42,804 bases of DNA from Oscillospiraceae bacterium (GTDB lineage Bacteria; Bacillota; Clostridia; Oscillospirales; Ruminococcaceae), in NCBI GenBank assembly GCA_022769365.1, contig JALEJO010000012.1, positions 66,917 through 109,720 of the forward strand, given 5' to 3'. A model generated the notes under the pieces. It saw only the letters and a program-made list of their open reading frames with translations, did not search any database and was not told the DNA's origin. The translations under genes were made by a program, and so were the position numbers. Positions 30,725 through 40,438 of this stretch are shown piece after piece (the stretch's first letter is position 1; each line of letters starts with the position of its first letter).

Positions 30725-32146
30725 TTACTTAATTTCTTCAACTTTCATCATATTAGTTGTACCACTGCAACCAAGAGGAATGCCGGCTGTTATAACGACT
30801 AAATCGCCTTGAGAAGCAATCTGGAGGTCAACCGCTTTTTCTGCGGCAGCTTTGAAAAGTGCATCTGTGCTGTCTTTGTAGTCGAGCATAACAGGAGTAA
30901 CGCCCCAGCTCAAGTTCATTTGTCTGAAAACTTTTTCGGAAGTTGTGCATGAAATAATAGGGGAGTATGGTCTGAATTTTGAAATCAGTCTTGCAGTACC
31001 GCCTGTTTCAGTAACTGTAACAATTGCCTTTGCATCAAGGTCATGTGCAGTTGTAACTGTTGCGTGTGCAATAGCATCTGCAACGCTTCCGCTGTATTCA
31101 ATTTTTCTTGCTGAAAGAAAATGTTTATAGTCGATATTTTTTTCAGTTGTCTTTGCAATTCTGTCCATTGTTTCAACAACTTCAACAGGATATTTACCTG
31201 CGGCAGTTTCACCTGAAAGCATAATAGCACTTGTACCATCGTAAATAGCGTTTGCAACGTCAGTAATTTCTGCTCTTGTAGGTCTTGGATTTTCAATCAT
31301 AGATTCAAGCATCTGTGTTGCTGTGATGACTTGCTTGCCTGCTCTGAAGCCTTTTGTGATAAGTTCTTTCTGTATTGATGGAATCTGTTCAAACGGAATT
31401 TCAACGCCCATATCGCCTCTGGCAACCATTATACCATCTGCTGTTTTAAGTATTTCATCGATATTATTTACACCATCACGGTTTTCAATCTTTGCAATTA
31501 TTCTAACATCTGACCAGCCGAGTGTCTGAGTGTATCTTCTTAAATAATCAATATCAGCACCTGAACGAACAAAACTTGCGGCAATAAAATCAAATCCGAG
31601 TGAAGCACCGAATTCAAGATCATTTTTATCCGATTCACTAAGATAAGGCATAGAAAGGGTGACATCAGGAACATTTATACCTTTGTTGTTTGAAAGTTTT
31701 CCGCCATGAATAACTTTGCATATGATGTTGTTTCTTTTAACAGCCTCAACTTTAAGTTCAATAACACCATCATTTATAAGAATAGTTGTTCCTGCATGAA
31801 CATCAAGCGGAAGATTTTTATATGAAATACTTCCTATTTCTTTTGTACATGGAATGTCTTCTGTTGTGAGAGTATATGTATCGCCGTCTTCGATGTAAAC
31901 AGGCTTGTCATCAACAAATTTTCCGAGTCTTATTTCAGGACCTTTTGTATCCATAAGAGTTGCAACAGGAAGATGAAGATCTTCTCTTATTCTTACAACC
32001 TGTTCAAATCTTTCTTTATGCTGTTCATATGTGCCGTGTGAAAAATTGAATCTTGCAACATTCATACCACTAAGCATCATATTTTTTAAAATCTCGTCAT
32101 CGTTATTTGCAGGTCCAAGCGTGCATACTATTTTTGTTTTTCTCAT
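30725..32146 (-). CDS. pyk: Pyruvate kinase
   Basis: 473 residues. It makes pyruvate and ATP from phosphoenolpyruvate, the last glycolytic step. Seen: TKIVCTLGPA, MNVARFNFSHGT, MVARGDMGVEIPFEQIP, and ITATQMLESMIENPRPTRAEITDVANAI, followed by the allosteric C-terminal domain. It lacks the extra PEP-utilising C-terminal domain found in some bacilli. The ATG at 32146 has AAAGGAG eight bases upstream; a TTG two codons earlier lies too close to that site. Confidence 0.97.
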   Translation of the reverse strand: MRKTKIVCTLGPANNDDEILKNMMLSGMNVARFNFSHGTYEQHKERFEQVVRIREDLHLPVATLMDTKGPEIRLGKFVDDKPVYIEDGDTYTLTTEDIPCTKEIGSISYKNLPLDVHAGTTILINDGVIELKVEAVKRNNIICKVIHGGKLSNNKGINVPDVTLSMPYLSESDKNDLEFGASLGFDFIAASFVRSGADIDYLRRYTQTLGWSDVRIIAKIENRDGVNNIDEILKTADGIMVARGDMGVEIPFEQIPSIQKELITKGFRAGKQVITATQMLESMIENPRPTRAEITDVANAIYDGTSAIMLSGETAAGKYPVEVVETMDRIAKTTEKNIDYKHFLSARKIEYSGSVADAIAHATVTTAHDLDAKAIVTVTETGGTARLISKFRPYSPIISCTTSEKVFRQMNLSWGVTPVMLDYKDSTDALFKAAAEKAVDLQIASQGDLVVITAGIPLGCSGTTNMMKVEEIK

Positions 32147-32212
32147 TTTCAATACTCCTTTTGTAAATATTTAAATTTGCGGACTATGTAAAACATCTCT
32201 GATACTAAAATA

Positions 32213-34543
32213 TCATGATGTAACTACCTTTAATTTTGCAAAACCTGCCATAATTTTGCGTGTTCCCGAATTGTCGAAACTTACTTCAAGAAGCAGGTCA
32301 TTTCCCATAGGTTTTGATGTAAGTATAATACCCCTGCCGAATTTTCTATGTTCAACAGTCGTTCCGACAGTTAATTTTTCAAGATAATCTTTATCATTTG
32401 AAGGTGATGAAAAAGATTTATAATCAGAAATTTTATTTTTCTTTTCGGAAGAATTATTTTTAAAACCTTTCATTTCAATAAGGTTTTTATCTATTTCACA
32501 AAGAAACTGAGATGGTGAATGTGATTCGCATCTGCCGAAAAGTCTTCTCATTTTCGTTGTTGTTATTGTAAGTTCTTCTTTTGCTCTTGTTATTGCAACA
32601 TATGCAAGACGTCTTTCTTCTTCAATTTCTTTTGTGCTGAAAGAACTTCTCATACTCGGAAAAATCCCGCTTTCCATAGCTATTATGAAAACATTTTTAA
32701 ATTCAAGTCCTTTTGAAGAATGAATTGTCATAAGACTTACGCAGTCGCCCGTTTCCTGATAATTATCAACATCTGTATAAAGAGAAATTTCTTCAAGAAA
32801 TCCCTCAAGCGATGGTTCTTCACTTTCTTCACAATATGTGTTTATTGAAGTTTTAAGTTCATATATATTTTCAAGACGTTCAAGCCCCTCATCACCAAGA
32901 AGTTCCATAGCAGTTTTATATCCTGTTTTCTTGATAATCAGGTCAATAATATCAGACAAAACAAAGTCTTTTTCAGATAAATTATATCTTAATTCAACTA
33001 TTGTCTGTGCGAAACTTTTAAGATTTTTTGACCTTTTTGAAAGTGCAGGATATTCGTCGGCATGAAGCATTATTTCAATATATGAAATACCAAGGTCTCG
33101 GCTTATCTGGTCAATAAGGTTGACAGTACTTTCACCAATGCCTCTTTTAGGTTCGTTTATAATTCTTGTCATACGTATATTATCCCAGTCATTTACTATT
33201 ACGCTGAGATATGCAATCATATCACGTATTTCTTTTCTGTCGTAGAATCTTAAACCACCATATATTTTATAAGGTATCTTCTGGAAAAATGCGTGTTCAA
33301 TTGAATTTGAAAGTGCATTCATTCTGTAAAGAACAGCAAAATCCGAGTATGAAGCACCCTTTTCAACTTCATTTTTGATAGTAGCGGCAATATAATTTGC
33401 CTCTTCTTCTTCATCTGATGCAGTATACCAGATTATTTTTTTGTCGGAAGTTTTATCTGTAAAAAGAGTTTTTGATTTTCTGTTTGAATTATTTTTAATA
33501 ACAGAATTTGCAGCATCAAGAATTGTTTTTGTAGACCTGTAATTCTGTTCAAGTTTTATTGTGCGGCAATTTGGAAACTGCTTTTCAAAGCTTAAAATAT
33601 TTTCAATTGTCGCACCTCTGAAACTGTAAATACTCTGGTCATCATCACCAACAACGCAAAGATTTTTATATTTTTCAGAAAGCATTGAAATAAGTTTGTA
33701 CTGAGCAATATTTGTATCCTGATATTCATCAACAAGAATATATTTGTATTTAAACTGATATTTTTCAAGTATGTCAGGAAATTTTTCAAAAAGTTCAACT
33801 GTTTTAAAAAGCAGGTCATCAAAGTCGAGTGCATTTGCTTCTTTTAATCGTTGCTGATAATATTCATAAATTTGACCTATAATACGCTGTTTATAAGGGT
33901 CATACACATATTTATTATTATCAGATTCAATAAATTCTTTTGGTGAAACAAGGTCGTTTTTTGCAAGGCTTATTATGTTTAAAACAGATTTTACAGGAAA
34001 ATTTTTCTGGTCAATATTAAGTTCCTTTATACAGTTTTTCATAAGTCTTTTTGTGTCGTCTGTATCATAAATTGTAAAATTGGAATTGAATCCAAGTGCA
34101 TCAATTTCAAAACGAAGAATTCTTGCACAAGCTGAATGGAAAGTTGATGCATTTATATTTTGTGCAATATCGCCGAGTTTATTTGAAAGACGGCTTTTGA
34201 GTTCGCCTGCCGCTTTATTTGTAAAAGTAATTGCCAAAATATTCCAAGGTCTTACAGGATTTTCAGAAATTCCGTAAGCAATTTCACTTATATCAACTTC
34301 TTCACCGTTCAGATATTCATAAATAAGTTCCTTTGTGTTGTCGTCAACATAATCTGATTGTGAATTGTAGGCATCACCAAAAAGAATCATATTTACAATT
34401 CTGTTTACAATAACAGTTGTTTTTCCGCTTCCTGCACCTGATAAAACAAGCAAAGGACCATTAATATGTAAAACAGCCTGAAGTTGCTGGGGATTCAATG
34501 ATGAAAAATAGTAGTTCAGAAAAGTTTGTTTAATATTGTCCAT
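32213..34543 (-). CDS. pcrA: ATP-dependent DNA helicase PcrA/UvrD
   Basis: 776 residues of the SF1A helicase family. Walker A GAGSGKTT at residues 36-43, motif Ia ITFTNKAA, Walker B LVDEYQDTN, motif III GDDDQSIYSFRGA, motif IV LEQNYRST, motif V TIHSSKGLEF and motif VI RRLAYVAITRAKE are all present. The C-terminal tail carries the TVEHRKFGRGII element typical of PcrA, which contacts RNA polymerase or other partners. It unwinds 3'-5' in repair and rolling-circle replication. GAAAGGAA precedes the ATG at 34543. Confidence 0.96.
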   Translation of the reverse strand: MDNIKQTFLNYYFSSLNPQQLQAVLHINGPLLVLSGAGSGKTTVIVNRIVNMILFGDAYNSQSDYVDDNTKELIYEYLNGEEVDISEIAYGISENPVRPWNILAITFTNKAAGELKSRLSNKLGDIAQNINASTFHSACARILRFEIDALGFNSNFTIYDTDDTKRLMKNCIKELNIDQKNFPVKSVLNIISLAKNDLVSPKEFIESDNNKYVYDPYKQRIIGQIYEYYQQRLKEANALDFDDLLFKTVELFEKFPDILEKYQFKYKYILVDEYQDTNIAQYKLISMLSEKYKNLCVVGDDDQSIYSFRGATIENILSFEKQFPNCRTIKLEQNYRSTKTILDAANSVIKNNSNRKSKTLFTDKTSDKKIIWYTASDEEEEANYIAATIKNEVEKGASYSDFAVLYRMNALSNSIEHAFFQKIPYKIYGGLRFYDRKEIRDMIAYLSVIVNDWDNIRMTRIINEPKRGIGESTVNLIDQISRDLGISYIEIMLHADEYPALSKRSKNLKSFAQTIVELRYNLSEKDFVLSDIIDLIIKKTGYKTAMELLGDEGLERLENIYELKTSINTYCEESEEPSLEGFLEEISLYTDVDNYQETGDCVSLMTIHSSKGLEFKNVFIIAMESGIFPSMRSSFSTKEIEEERRLAYVAITRAKEELTITTTKMRRLFGRCESHSPSQFLCEIDKNLIEMKGFKNNSSEKKNKISDYKSFSSPSNDKDYLEKLTVGTTVEHRKFGRGIILTSKPMGNDLLLEVSFDNSGTRKIMAGFAKLKVVTS

Positions 34544-34610
34544 AAAATTCCTTTCAATATATAGAAATCAATTTAAAAAAATACTTATTCAATGAAAAAG
34601 TATAGAATAT

Positions 34611-34758
34611 CAGGCTCTCCTTCTAAGGAGAGCTGTCAGCTTTAGCTGACTGAGAGGTTATTTCAGAACGAATAAGATATATTTTTGTTTGAATTTGTTA
34701 GTTAAGCTAACCTCTCCGAGCGGCTTCGCCGCCCACCTCTCCTTAAAAGGAGAGGCTT
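34611..34758. repeat. Structured intergenic repeat, copy C (rearranged relative of A and B)
   Basis: The ends are inverted repeats: AGGCTCTCCTTCTAAGGAGAG at the left and the complement of AAGCCTCTCCTTTTAAGGAGAG at the right. Inside are GTCAGC-TTTA-GCTGAC (34635-34650) and GCGGC-TTC-GCCGC (34720-34732). These are the two hairpin modules of copies A and B, but in the opposite order around the AT-rich spacer. It fills most of the space between pcrA and the pseudouridine synthase gene. Confidence 0.8.
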
Positions 34759-34795
34759 TAATTTGAAAATTGACCTTAATACTTTCAATGAGGCA

Positions 34796-35722
34796 TTAAA
34801 AATATTTTTTTTCAATATCTGAAATATCTATGCGAAAAGTTTTTCCATTAAGATAGCTTACAGACATATTTTCATCAGGTTCAAACGATAATTCATATGC
34901 CCTTAAAACCTGATTTTTTTCTTTATATTTAAGATTTATTTTTGAATTTCCGTATTTGCCGTCACCTAAAACAGGATGACCGATATGTGCAAGAACTGCC
35001 CTTATCTGGTGTTTTCTTCCTGTTATAAGGTTTATTTCAACAAGGGAAAGATTTCCATTTGATTTTAAAACTTTATATTCCGTAAGGGTTTCTTTTGAAT
35101 TTTCAAAAGGAATATCAGATATTTTGACTTTGTTTCCCGATGAAACAGAGTGGTAATTTTTTAGAAGTCCGCTTTTATTTTTTAAATTTCCAATGCATAC
35201 AGCAACGTATTTTTTATGTATTTTATTTTCACGTATACATTGATTTATTTCTCTTAAACTTGCTGCATTTTTTGCAGCTATAAGCATACCTTGAGTGTTT
35301 CTGTCAAGACGGTTGCAAAAAGCAGGCGAAAAAGAATGTTCACCTGACGGCATAAAATTAAGATGGCTGTAAAGCCTTGAAACAGCACAGTCAGAACCTT
35401 TTGAAGACGGCTGAACATCAAGATTTTTCGGCTTATTAACTATTATAATATTATCATCTTCATATACTATGTTAAGTGGGAGAGATGATTTTGATATTTC
35501 TTTTTTTGTTTCAGCAAATTCATCAGGCAAACATATACGCAAAACGTCACCATCTGAAAGCATTTCATTGCCAACACATCTTTTTCCGTTAAGTTTAATA
35601 TCCTTTTTTCTTATGGAAGAATAAAGTTTTGATTTAGGGAGATTTTTGTATATCTTCAATATAAATTTATCGAGTCGCTGACCGCTGTCATCTTTGTTGA
35701 CAGTAATATTTTTCAGTATCAC
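34796..35722 (-). CDS. RluA-family pseudouridine synthase with S4 domain
   Basis: 308 residues. An N-terminal S4 RNA-binding domain (SGQRLDKFILKIYKNLPKSKLYSSIRKKDIKLNGKR) is followed by the catalytic domain with NRLDRNTQGMLIAAKN (essential Asp), KPKNLDVQPSS and LITGRKHQIRAVLAHIGHPVLGDGKYG. The layout is that of RluC/RluD-type 23S rRNA enzymes; the site cannot be told. The start overlaps the stop of the SdpI-like gene by four bases. Confidence 0.92.
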   Translation of the reverse strand: MILKNITVNKDDSGQRLDKFILKIYKNLPKSKLYSSIRKKDIKLNGKRCVGNEMLSDGDVLRICLPDEFAETKKEISKSSLPLNIVYEDDNIIIVNKPKNLDVQPSSKGSDCAVSRLYSHLNFMPSGEHSFSPAFCNRLDRNTQGMLIAAKNAASLREINQCIRENKIHKKYVAVCIGNLKNKSGLLKNYHSVSSGNKVKISDIPFENSKETLTEYKVLKSNGNLSLVEINLITGRKHQIRAVLAHIGHPVLGDGKYGNSKINLKYKEKNQVLRAYELSFEPDENMSVSYLNGKTFRIDISDIEKKYF

Positions 35723-36111
35723 TTTTTATTTTCCTTTTCTTCTGATATATTTCCGAAATTTTTGTATATTGATATTACAACAGCAAAAATGCAGGCAATA
35801 AAAATAATTGTCTCAGCGGATATTATCAATGCAAAAATATCGAATATTATGTCGGCACTGCTGAAAAAAACGAAAAGAAAAATTGATATGATAATTGAAA
35901 CGACAAGCAAAAAAATGCCAACCACTTTGAATATGACGGAAGCAAGTTTATTTGCAAAGTTCCAAGTTTCCTGATTTTGTCTTGCTGACGCAGTTATAAA
36001 TCCAAACGAATGAGAGTAATCTTTATCTGCTGCTTTTTTAGTTATAGCAGAAAAAATTATCATAATAAGCGGAAAAAACAACATAAGCAAAGAACATAAA
36101 ATTTTCAGCAT
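35719..36111 (-). CDS. SdpI-family membrane protein
   Basis: 130 residues from the ATG at 36111, which follows GGGAGGGTAGGT; a longer in-frame reading is not credible. Three membrane segments (about 3-22, 53-80 and 90-112). The SdpI signature FGFITASARQNQETWNFANKLAS is present; in B. subtilis SdpI is the immunity protein for the SdpC toxin, but related proteins are widespread without a toxin, as here. No sdpC-like gene is adjacent. Confidence 0.82.
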   Translation of the reverse strand: MLKILCSLLMLFFPLIMIIFSAITKKAADKDYSHSFGFITASARQNQETWNFANKLASVIFKVVGIFLLVVSIIISIFLFVFFSSADIIFDIFALIISAETIIFIACIFAVVISIYKNFGNISEEKENKK

Positions 36112-36237
36112 ATACCTACCCTCCCTGAAATATATATTATATATATTATAGCATATTCGGAACGATTTATCTATACTTTTCTGAAAAAAATATTTTTTTA
36201 CAGAAAAAATTTTAGTATTACAAATTAGGAAATAATA

Positions 36238-36266
36238 TTGACAAAAGGCACAAAAAATGATAAAAT
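36238..36266 (+). promoter_or_regulatory. Promoter of the L,D-transpeptidase gene
   Basis: TTGACA (36238-36243), a 17-base spacer and TAAAAT (36261-36266). The leader of about 125 bases includes a GAGTT-TGAAT-AACTC hairpin. Confidence 0.82.
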
Positions 36267-36397
36267 ATAAAGGTATGAAATTAATACGGATAATTGAAAG
36301 AAAATGTGTTAAAATGCACAAAAAAAGCTGATTATGTTTAAGAGTTTGAATAACTCTGAAATAGCTATATACAGAACAGTTGAAGGGAATGAAATTT

Positions 36398-38590
36398 TTG
36401 AGTAATGAAAAAATGAACAAGGGCGAGGAGAATTTAAGAACAAACAGACAGATAGAAGAATCATTGTCTTTTATTTCTCAGTCACCTGTTTACAAGCAGA
36501 AATTAAGAGAGCAGCAGGAAAAAAGAGAACAGACGGCAAAAAAGGTTGTTGTAAAAAAGAAAACTGTTTCATCAGATTCAAATAATACAAAAAAACAGCA
36601 CGCAACACCTGTTTTGCATTCAGAAAGAAATAATTTGGAAAAAAATAATACTGAAATTTCTTCTGAAAAAGATGCAATAAAAAGGGAAAATGTTGAAAAA
36701 ATAAACAAGAAAGCAGAAAATGAAAAAATGAGAGATGAAAAACCGTTGCCTGATTTTGATTATACATCAAGATCACGTGCCTCAAGGACGGAAACACCAA
36801 AAGCACCGTCAAAGCACGAAAAAGTTTCACATGAAAAGGTAGTTATTCCTGATGTATCGGCAAATCAGCCAAGAGTTTCAAAACACGAACGTGTTGTTGT
36901 AACATCACCTGAACTTAAAAATGAAGCCAGAGTAGTTCCTGAGAACAGGGAAACTGATATAAGTGAAAAAGTAAGAATGATAAAAAATTCTATTTCATCA
37001 GGTTCAGAAACAGACAGTATAAACAGAAATTTTAAAAGCAGAGATTACACTCCTTCGGGAAGTCAGCAGGATTCTTATTCAAGATTCAAAAGAACTGCCG
37101 GAACGGCAACTGCAATAAAAAACAGAAAAGAAGAAATTGATGAAGAAAATCTTTTTGAAGATGAAGAACCGGTTTCAAGAAGCAATGCGACATCAGTCGC
37201 AAAAGAAGGCGTTGACAAGTCAAAGATAATAACAGCTGTTTTGGTTGTTGTTCTTGTTGTTGCAATCGGAATTTTCTATACTGTCGGATATATGGGATTT
37301 AAAGGAAGATACCTTAAAAATACATATGTAAACGGTGTAAATATAGGCGGTGTCAAGATCGGTGAAGCTGATGCACTTATTGCAGCAAGTGCTGAAACAA
37401 GCGGTATAACAGTTGTAAAAGGTGACGGCGAAGAGGTCCATTTTGATGGAAATCAATTTGGCTGCAAGTATACTGTTCCGACAGGAACAAGATACGGTGA
37501 AGAAAAACATAAATTCTGGTTTACAAAACTTTTCCATTCAACAGAATATAACATTGAACTTGACAGTTCTTTTCAGGAAAACGCACTTCGTGCATTGATT
37601 CAGAATTATACTTGGGGAACAAAAGACCCTGTAAATGCACGTCTTGAAAAGGGTTCAGACGGAAAATATGAAATAGTTGAAGGTGAAAAGGGCGATAAAC
37701 TTGACAATGCAAAATTTGCTGAATATGTTATTTCTCAGGTTAAAGCCGGAAATACAACTATAAATGTTGATGATGCGGACTGTTATCTTAAAGCTGATAT
37801 AACGGCGGAAGATTTGCAGAGTGAACTTGACCTTATAAATTCAACTGGCAATATGACTCTTACAATTGATTTTAATGATTCAAAAGAAGAGATAGATTCA
37901 GATACACTTTCATCATGGGTTTCACTCGATGAAAAAGGCGGACTTGTTGTTGATAAGGACGCTGTTGCAGAATATGTAAAAACGCTTAGTGATAAATATA
38001 ACACATACGGAAAAGACAGAGAATTTCACGCAACAAATGATGGTGATATAACTGTTAAATGGACTCCTTCAAGTATATACGGCTGGAAGATAAATGAAGA
38101 AACAATGATTGCAAAAATAGTTGATGCGGTTAAGAATCTTTCAACAGAAACAATAAAGCCTTCATTCTCAATATTCGGATACGGCGATTATTCAAAAGAT
38201 GATATTGGCAAGACATATATAGAACTTGACATTTCTGATCAGCATTTCTGGCTTTATAAAGACGGGCAGTGTGTTCTTGACGATGATGTTGTAACGGGGC
38301 TTGCTTCTGATCCTGAAAGAGCTACTCCTCCGGGAATATATTGTGTTTGGGATATGGTTCCTGGTAAATATCTTGGAACATATGAAGTTCAGGGTTACCA
38401 CACATGGGTTGACTGGTGGATGAACTTTACATATCTTGGAATAGGTTTTCATGACCTTAACCGTTCAGCATACGGCGGCGAGATATATAAAACAAATGGT
38501 TCACACGGTTGTGTAAATCTTTCAAAGTCAACAGCAGAAAAACTTTACAATTCAATTGAAGTCGGAATACCTGTTGTTGCACACGAATAA
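36398..38590 (+). CDS. L,D-transpeptidase with long cytoplasmic N-terminal region
   Basis: 730 residues from the TTG at 36398, which has GAAGGGA nine bases upstream; an ATG at 36389 is too close to that site. Residues 1 to about 270 are charged, Ser/Lys/Glu-rich and predicted disordered. A single membrane helix (about 275-297, ITAVLVVVLVVAIGIFYTVGYMG) follows, then a putative peptidoglycan-binding region, and the C-terminal YkuD domain with catalytic HGCVNLS (Cys705) and FHDLNRSAYGGE. It makes 3-3 crosslinks or anchors proteins to peptidoglycan. The large cytoplasmic part may link the enzyme to intracellular control, but that is inference. Confidence 0.92.
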   Translation: MSNEKMNKGEENLRTNRQIEESLSFISQSPVYKQKLREQQEKREQTAKKVVVKKKTVSSDSNNTKKQHATPVLHSERNNLEKNNTEISSEKDAIKRENVEKINKKAENEKMRDEKPLPDFDYTSRSRASRTETPKAPSKHEKVSHEKVVIPDVSANQPRVSKHERVVVTSPELKNEARVVPENRETDISEKVRMIKNSISSGSETDSINRNFKSRDYTPSGSQQDSYSRFKRTAGTATAIKNRKEEIDEENLFEDEEPVSRSNATSVAKEGVDKSKIITAVLVVVLVVAIGIFYTVGYMGFKGRYLKNTYVNGVNIGGVKIGEADALIAASAETSGITVVKGDGEEVHFDGNQFGCKYTVPTGTRYGEEKHKFWFTKLFHSTEYNIELDSSFQENALRALIQNYTWGTKDPVNARLEKGSDGKYEIVEGEKGDKLDNAKFAEYVISQVKAGNTTINVDDADCYLKADITAEDLQSELDLINSTGNMTLTIDFNDSKEEIDSDTLSSWVSLDEKGGLVVDKDAVAEYVKTLSDKYNTYGKDREFHATNDGDITVKWTPSSIYGWKINEETMIAKIVDAVKNLSTETIKPSFSIFGYGDYSKDDIGKTYIELDISDQHFWLYKDGQCVLDDDVVTGLASDPERATPPGIYCVWDMVPGKYLGTYEVQGYHTWVDWWMNFTYLGIGFHDLNRSAYGGEIYKTNGSHGCVNLSKSTAEKLYNSIEVGIPVVAHE

Positions 38591-38599
38591 AAATAATAA

Positions 38600-38625
38600 A
38601 ATGGGCTGCTTTGCGGCTCATTTTT
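38600..38625 (+). terminator. Terminator after the L,D-transpeptidase gene
   Basis: AATGGGCTGC and GCGGCTCATT form a 10-bp stem with two wobble pairs and a TTT loop, followed by TTTTT. Confidence 0.85.
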
Positions 38626-38656
38626 AATATATTTTATTTTCCCATAAAATATAGCA

Positions 38657-38685
38657 TTGACAAAAATCGAAAAATATAATATAAT
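38657..38685 (+). promoter_or_regulatory. Promoter of the PAP2-cobW-mocR group
   Basis: TTGACA (38657-38662), a 17-base spacer and TATAAT (38680-38685). Confidence 0.88.
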
Positions 38686-38729
38686 TATTAAAACGTATAA
38701 ATGTATATCTTAAAAATGAGGAAGGTAAA

Positions 38730-39431
38730 ATGGCATTTATAAAAAGATATTTTAGTAAAGAAAATCTAAGACGTGTTTTGAAAAGAAGTGTTAAACTTCT
38801 TCCTGCACTTGTTTATATAATATGGTTTGCATTTCTTGAACATAGTATACCTGCAAATGGGCAATACACAGTTATGCATTCATTTATTGATGATTACATA
38901 CCGTTTTGCGAATATTTTTTAATACCATATTATTTTTGGTTTCCAATGATGGGATTTGTGTTTGCGTATTTTTTGCTTACATCAGAAAAAGATTTTGATT
39001 ATGTATGCAAACTTATAATCGGTGGAATGCTTGCAGCACTTTTTATCTGTACAATTTTTCCAAATGGTCAGCAGTTAAGACCTGCAATATCTGAACTGCC
39101 TGATAATATTTTTGGAAGATTATGTGCCGAACTTTACAGAACGGATACACCGACAAATGTCTGCCCGAGCGTACACGTCTATAATTCATGTGCCGCATAT
39201 ATTGTGGTAAGCAAGAGCAAAAGTTTCAGAAAAAATAAGCCTGTAAAGATATTTTTCTTTGTTGCAGCAGTACTTATATCGCTGTCGACAATGTTTTTGA
39301 AACAGCATTCATTTGTTGATGTTGTTTGTGCTTTGGCGTTGCTTTTTGTTATGTATAATATTGTTTATAAAAAAGCATTTTCAAAAATTTTTGCAAAACG
39401 TTCAGACAGAGAAGCTAAAACATCAGCGTAA
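38730..39431 (+). CDS. PAP2-like membrane phosphatase
   Basis: 233 residues with about six membrane helices. The PAP2 pattern is recognisable in LRPAISELPDN, NVCPSVHVYNSCAA (motif with catalytic His) and KQHSFVDVVCALAL (second His and Asp). Such enzymes dephosphorylate lipid phosphates such as undecaprenyl pyrophosphate or phosphatidic acid. The substrate cannot be inferred. GAGGAAGG precedes the ATG. Confidence 0.83.
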   Translation: MAFIKRYFSKENLRRVLKRSVKLLPALVYIIWFAFLEHSIPANGQYTVMHSFIDDYIPFCEYFLIPYYFWFPMMGFVFAYFLLTSEKDFDYVCKLIIGGMLAALFICTIFPNGQQLRPAISELPDNIFGRLCAELYRTDTPTNVCPSVHVYNSCAAYIVVSKSKSFRKNKPVKIFFFVAAVLISLSTMFLKQHSFVDVVCALALLFVMYNIVYKKAFSKIFAKRSDREAKTSA

Positions 39432-39445
39432 AAAGGTGAAATAAT

Positions 39446-40429
39446 ATGACAAAAGTTGATTTAATAACAGGAATACTCGGTTCGGGAAAAACTACTTTTA
39501 TAAGAAAATATGCCGACTATTTAATTAAAAAAGGCGAAAAAATAGCCATTCTTGAAAATGATTTTGGTGCAGTAAATATTGATATGGTTATGCTTCAGGA
39601 CTTAAAATGTGAAAACTGCCAGCTTGAAATGATAGCGGGAGGTGGCGATTCCGATTGCCATAGAAGAAGATTTAAAACACAGCTTATTTCCCTTGGAATG
39701 CAGAAACTCGACAGAGTTATAATTGAACCGTCAGGCATATTCGATATGGACGAATTTTTCGATACTCTTTATGAGTCACCACTTGACAGATGGTTTAGTA
39801 TAGGAAGTGTTTTAACAATTGTTGATGTAAATACAGATGAAAAGTTATCTAAACAAATGGAATATCTTTTTGCATCTGAGGCAGCCTGCTGCGGAAAAAT
39901 TGTTTTAAGTAAAATAAACCAGCTTAAAGATGGTGAATCTTTAATTGGTAAAAAAGAGTCAGTTTTAAATCATCTGAACAATTCACTTGAAAAAATAAAC
40001 TGTCATAGAAAATTTTCTGAAAAAGATGTTTTTTGTGCAGATTGGGAAAAACTGTCTGAAAAAGATTTTGATATGCTTCTTTCAGCAGGCTACAGAGGCG
40101 AAAGTTATGTTAAACTTTTCACAAATGATGATATAAAAAGCGGTGTGCATTATTTTATGCATATTAAGTTAAAAGAAGATGTTATTGGAAAGATTGTTGA
40201 AAATATAATCAATGATTCTGAATGCGGAAAAATTTTCAGAATAAAAGGTTCAGTTCAGAACAGCAAAGGCGAATGGCTTAAAGTCAATGCGACACCTGAA
40301 AAAACTGATATAGAAACAGTTGAAAATGGACAGGCTGTTTTTATAGTTATCGGTGATGATATAAATAAAAATGCAATTGATAAATATTTTCAGGAATACA
40401 ATACAGATTCAGAATATGTATCTATTTGA
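39446..40429 (+). CDS. CobW/COG0523-family GTPase, atypical metal motif
   Basis: 327 residues. Walker A ITGILGSGKTT (7-17), ENDFGAVNID switch and the EPSG motif with IVDVN and LSKIN (NKxD-like) identify the family of G3E GTPases, which are metallochaperones or zinc-homeostasis proteins. The usual CXCC metal motif after the ELxNGC position is absent; instead there is C55ENC58QLEMIAGGGDSDC71, so metal binding would use another arrangement. A second domain with low similarity fills about 200-327. Its stop overlaps the ribosome binding site of mocR. Confidence 0.85.
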   Translation: MTKVDLITGILGSGKTTFIRKYADYLIKKGEKIAILENDFGAVNIDMVMLQDLKCENCQLEMIAGGGDSDCHRRRFKTQLISLGMQKLDRVIIEPSGIFDMDEFFDTLYESPLDRWFSIGSVLTIVDVNTDEKLSKQMEYLFASEAACCGKIVLSKINQLKDGESLIGKKESVLNHLNNSLEKINCHRKFSEKDVFCADWEKLSEKDFDMLLSAGYRGESYVKLFTNDDIKSGVHYFMHIKLKEDVIGKIVENIINDSECGKIFRIKGSVQNSKGEWLKVNATPEKTDIETVENGQAVFIVIGDDINKNAIDKYFQEYNTDSEYVSI

Positions 40430-40438
40430 GGTGATGTT

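Noticed and set aside
35719..36111. Sdp toxin-immunity system
   Set aside because: Only the SdpI-like protein is present; no SdpC-like toxin or SdpAB gene is near.
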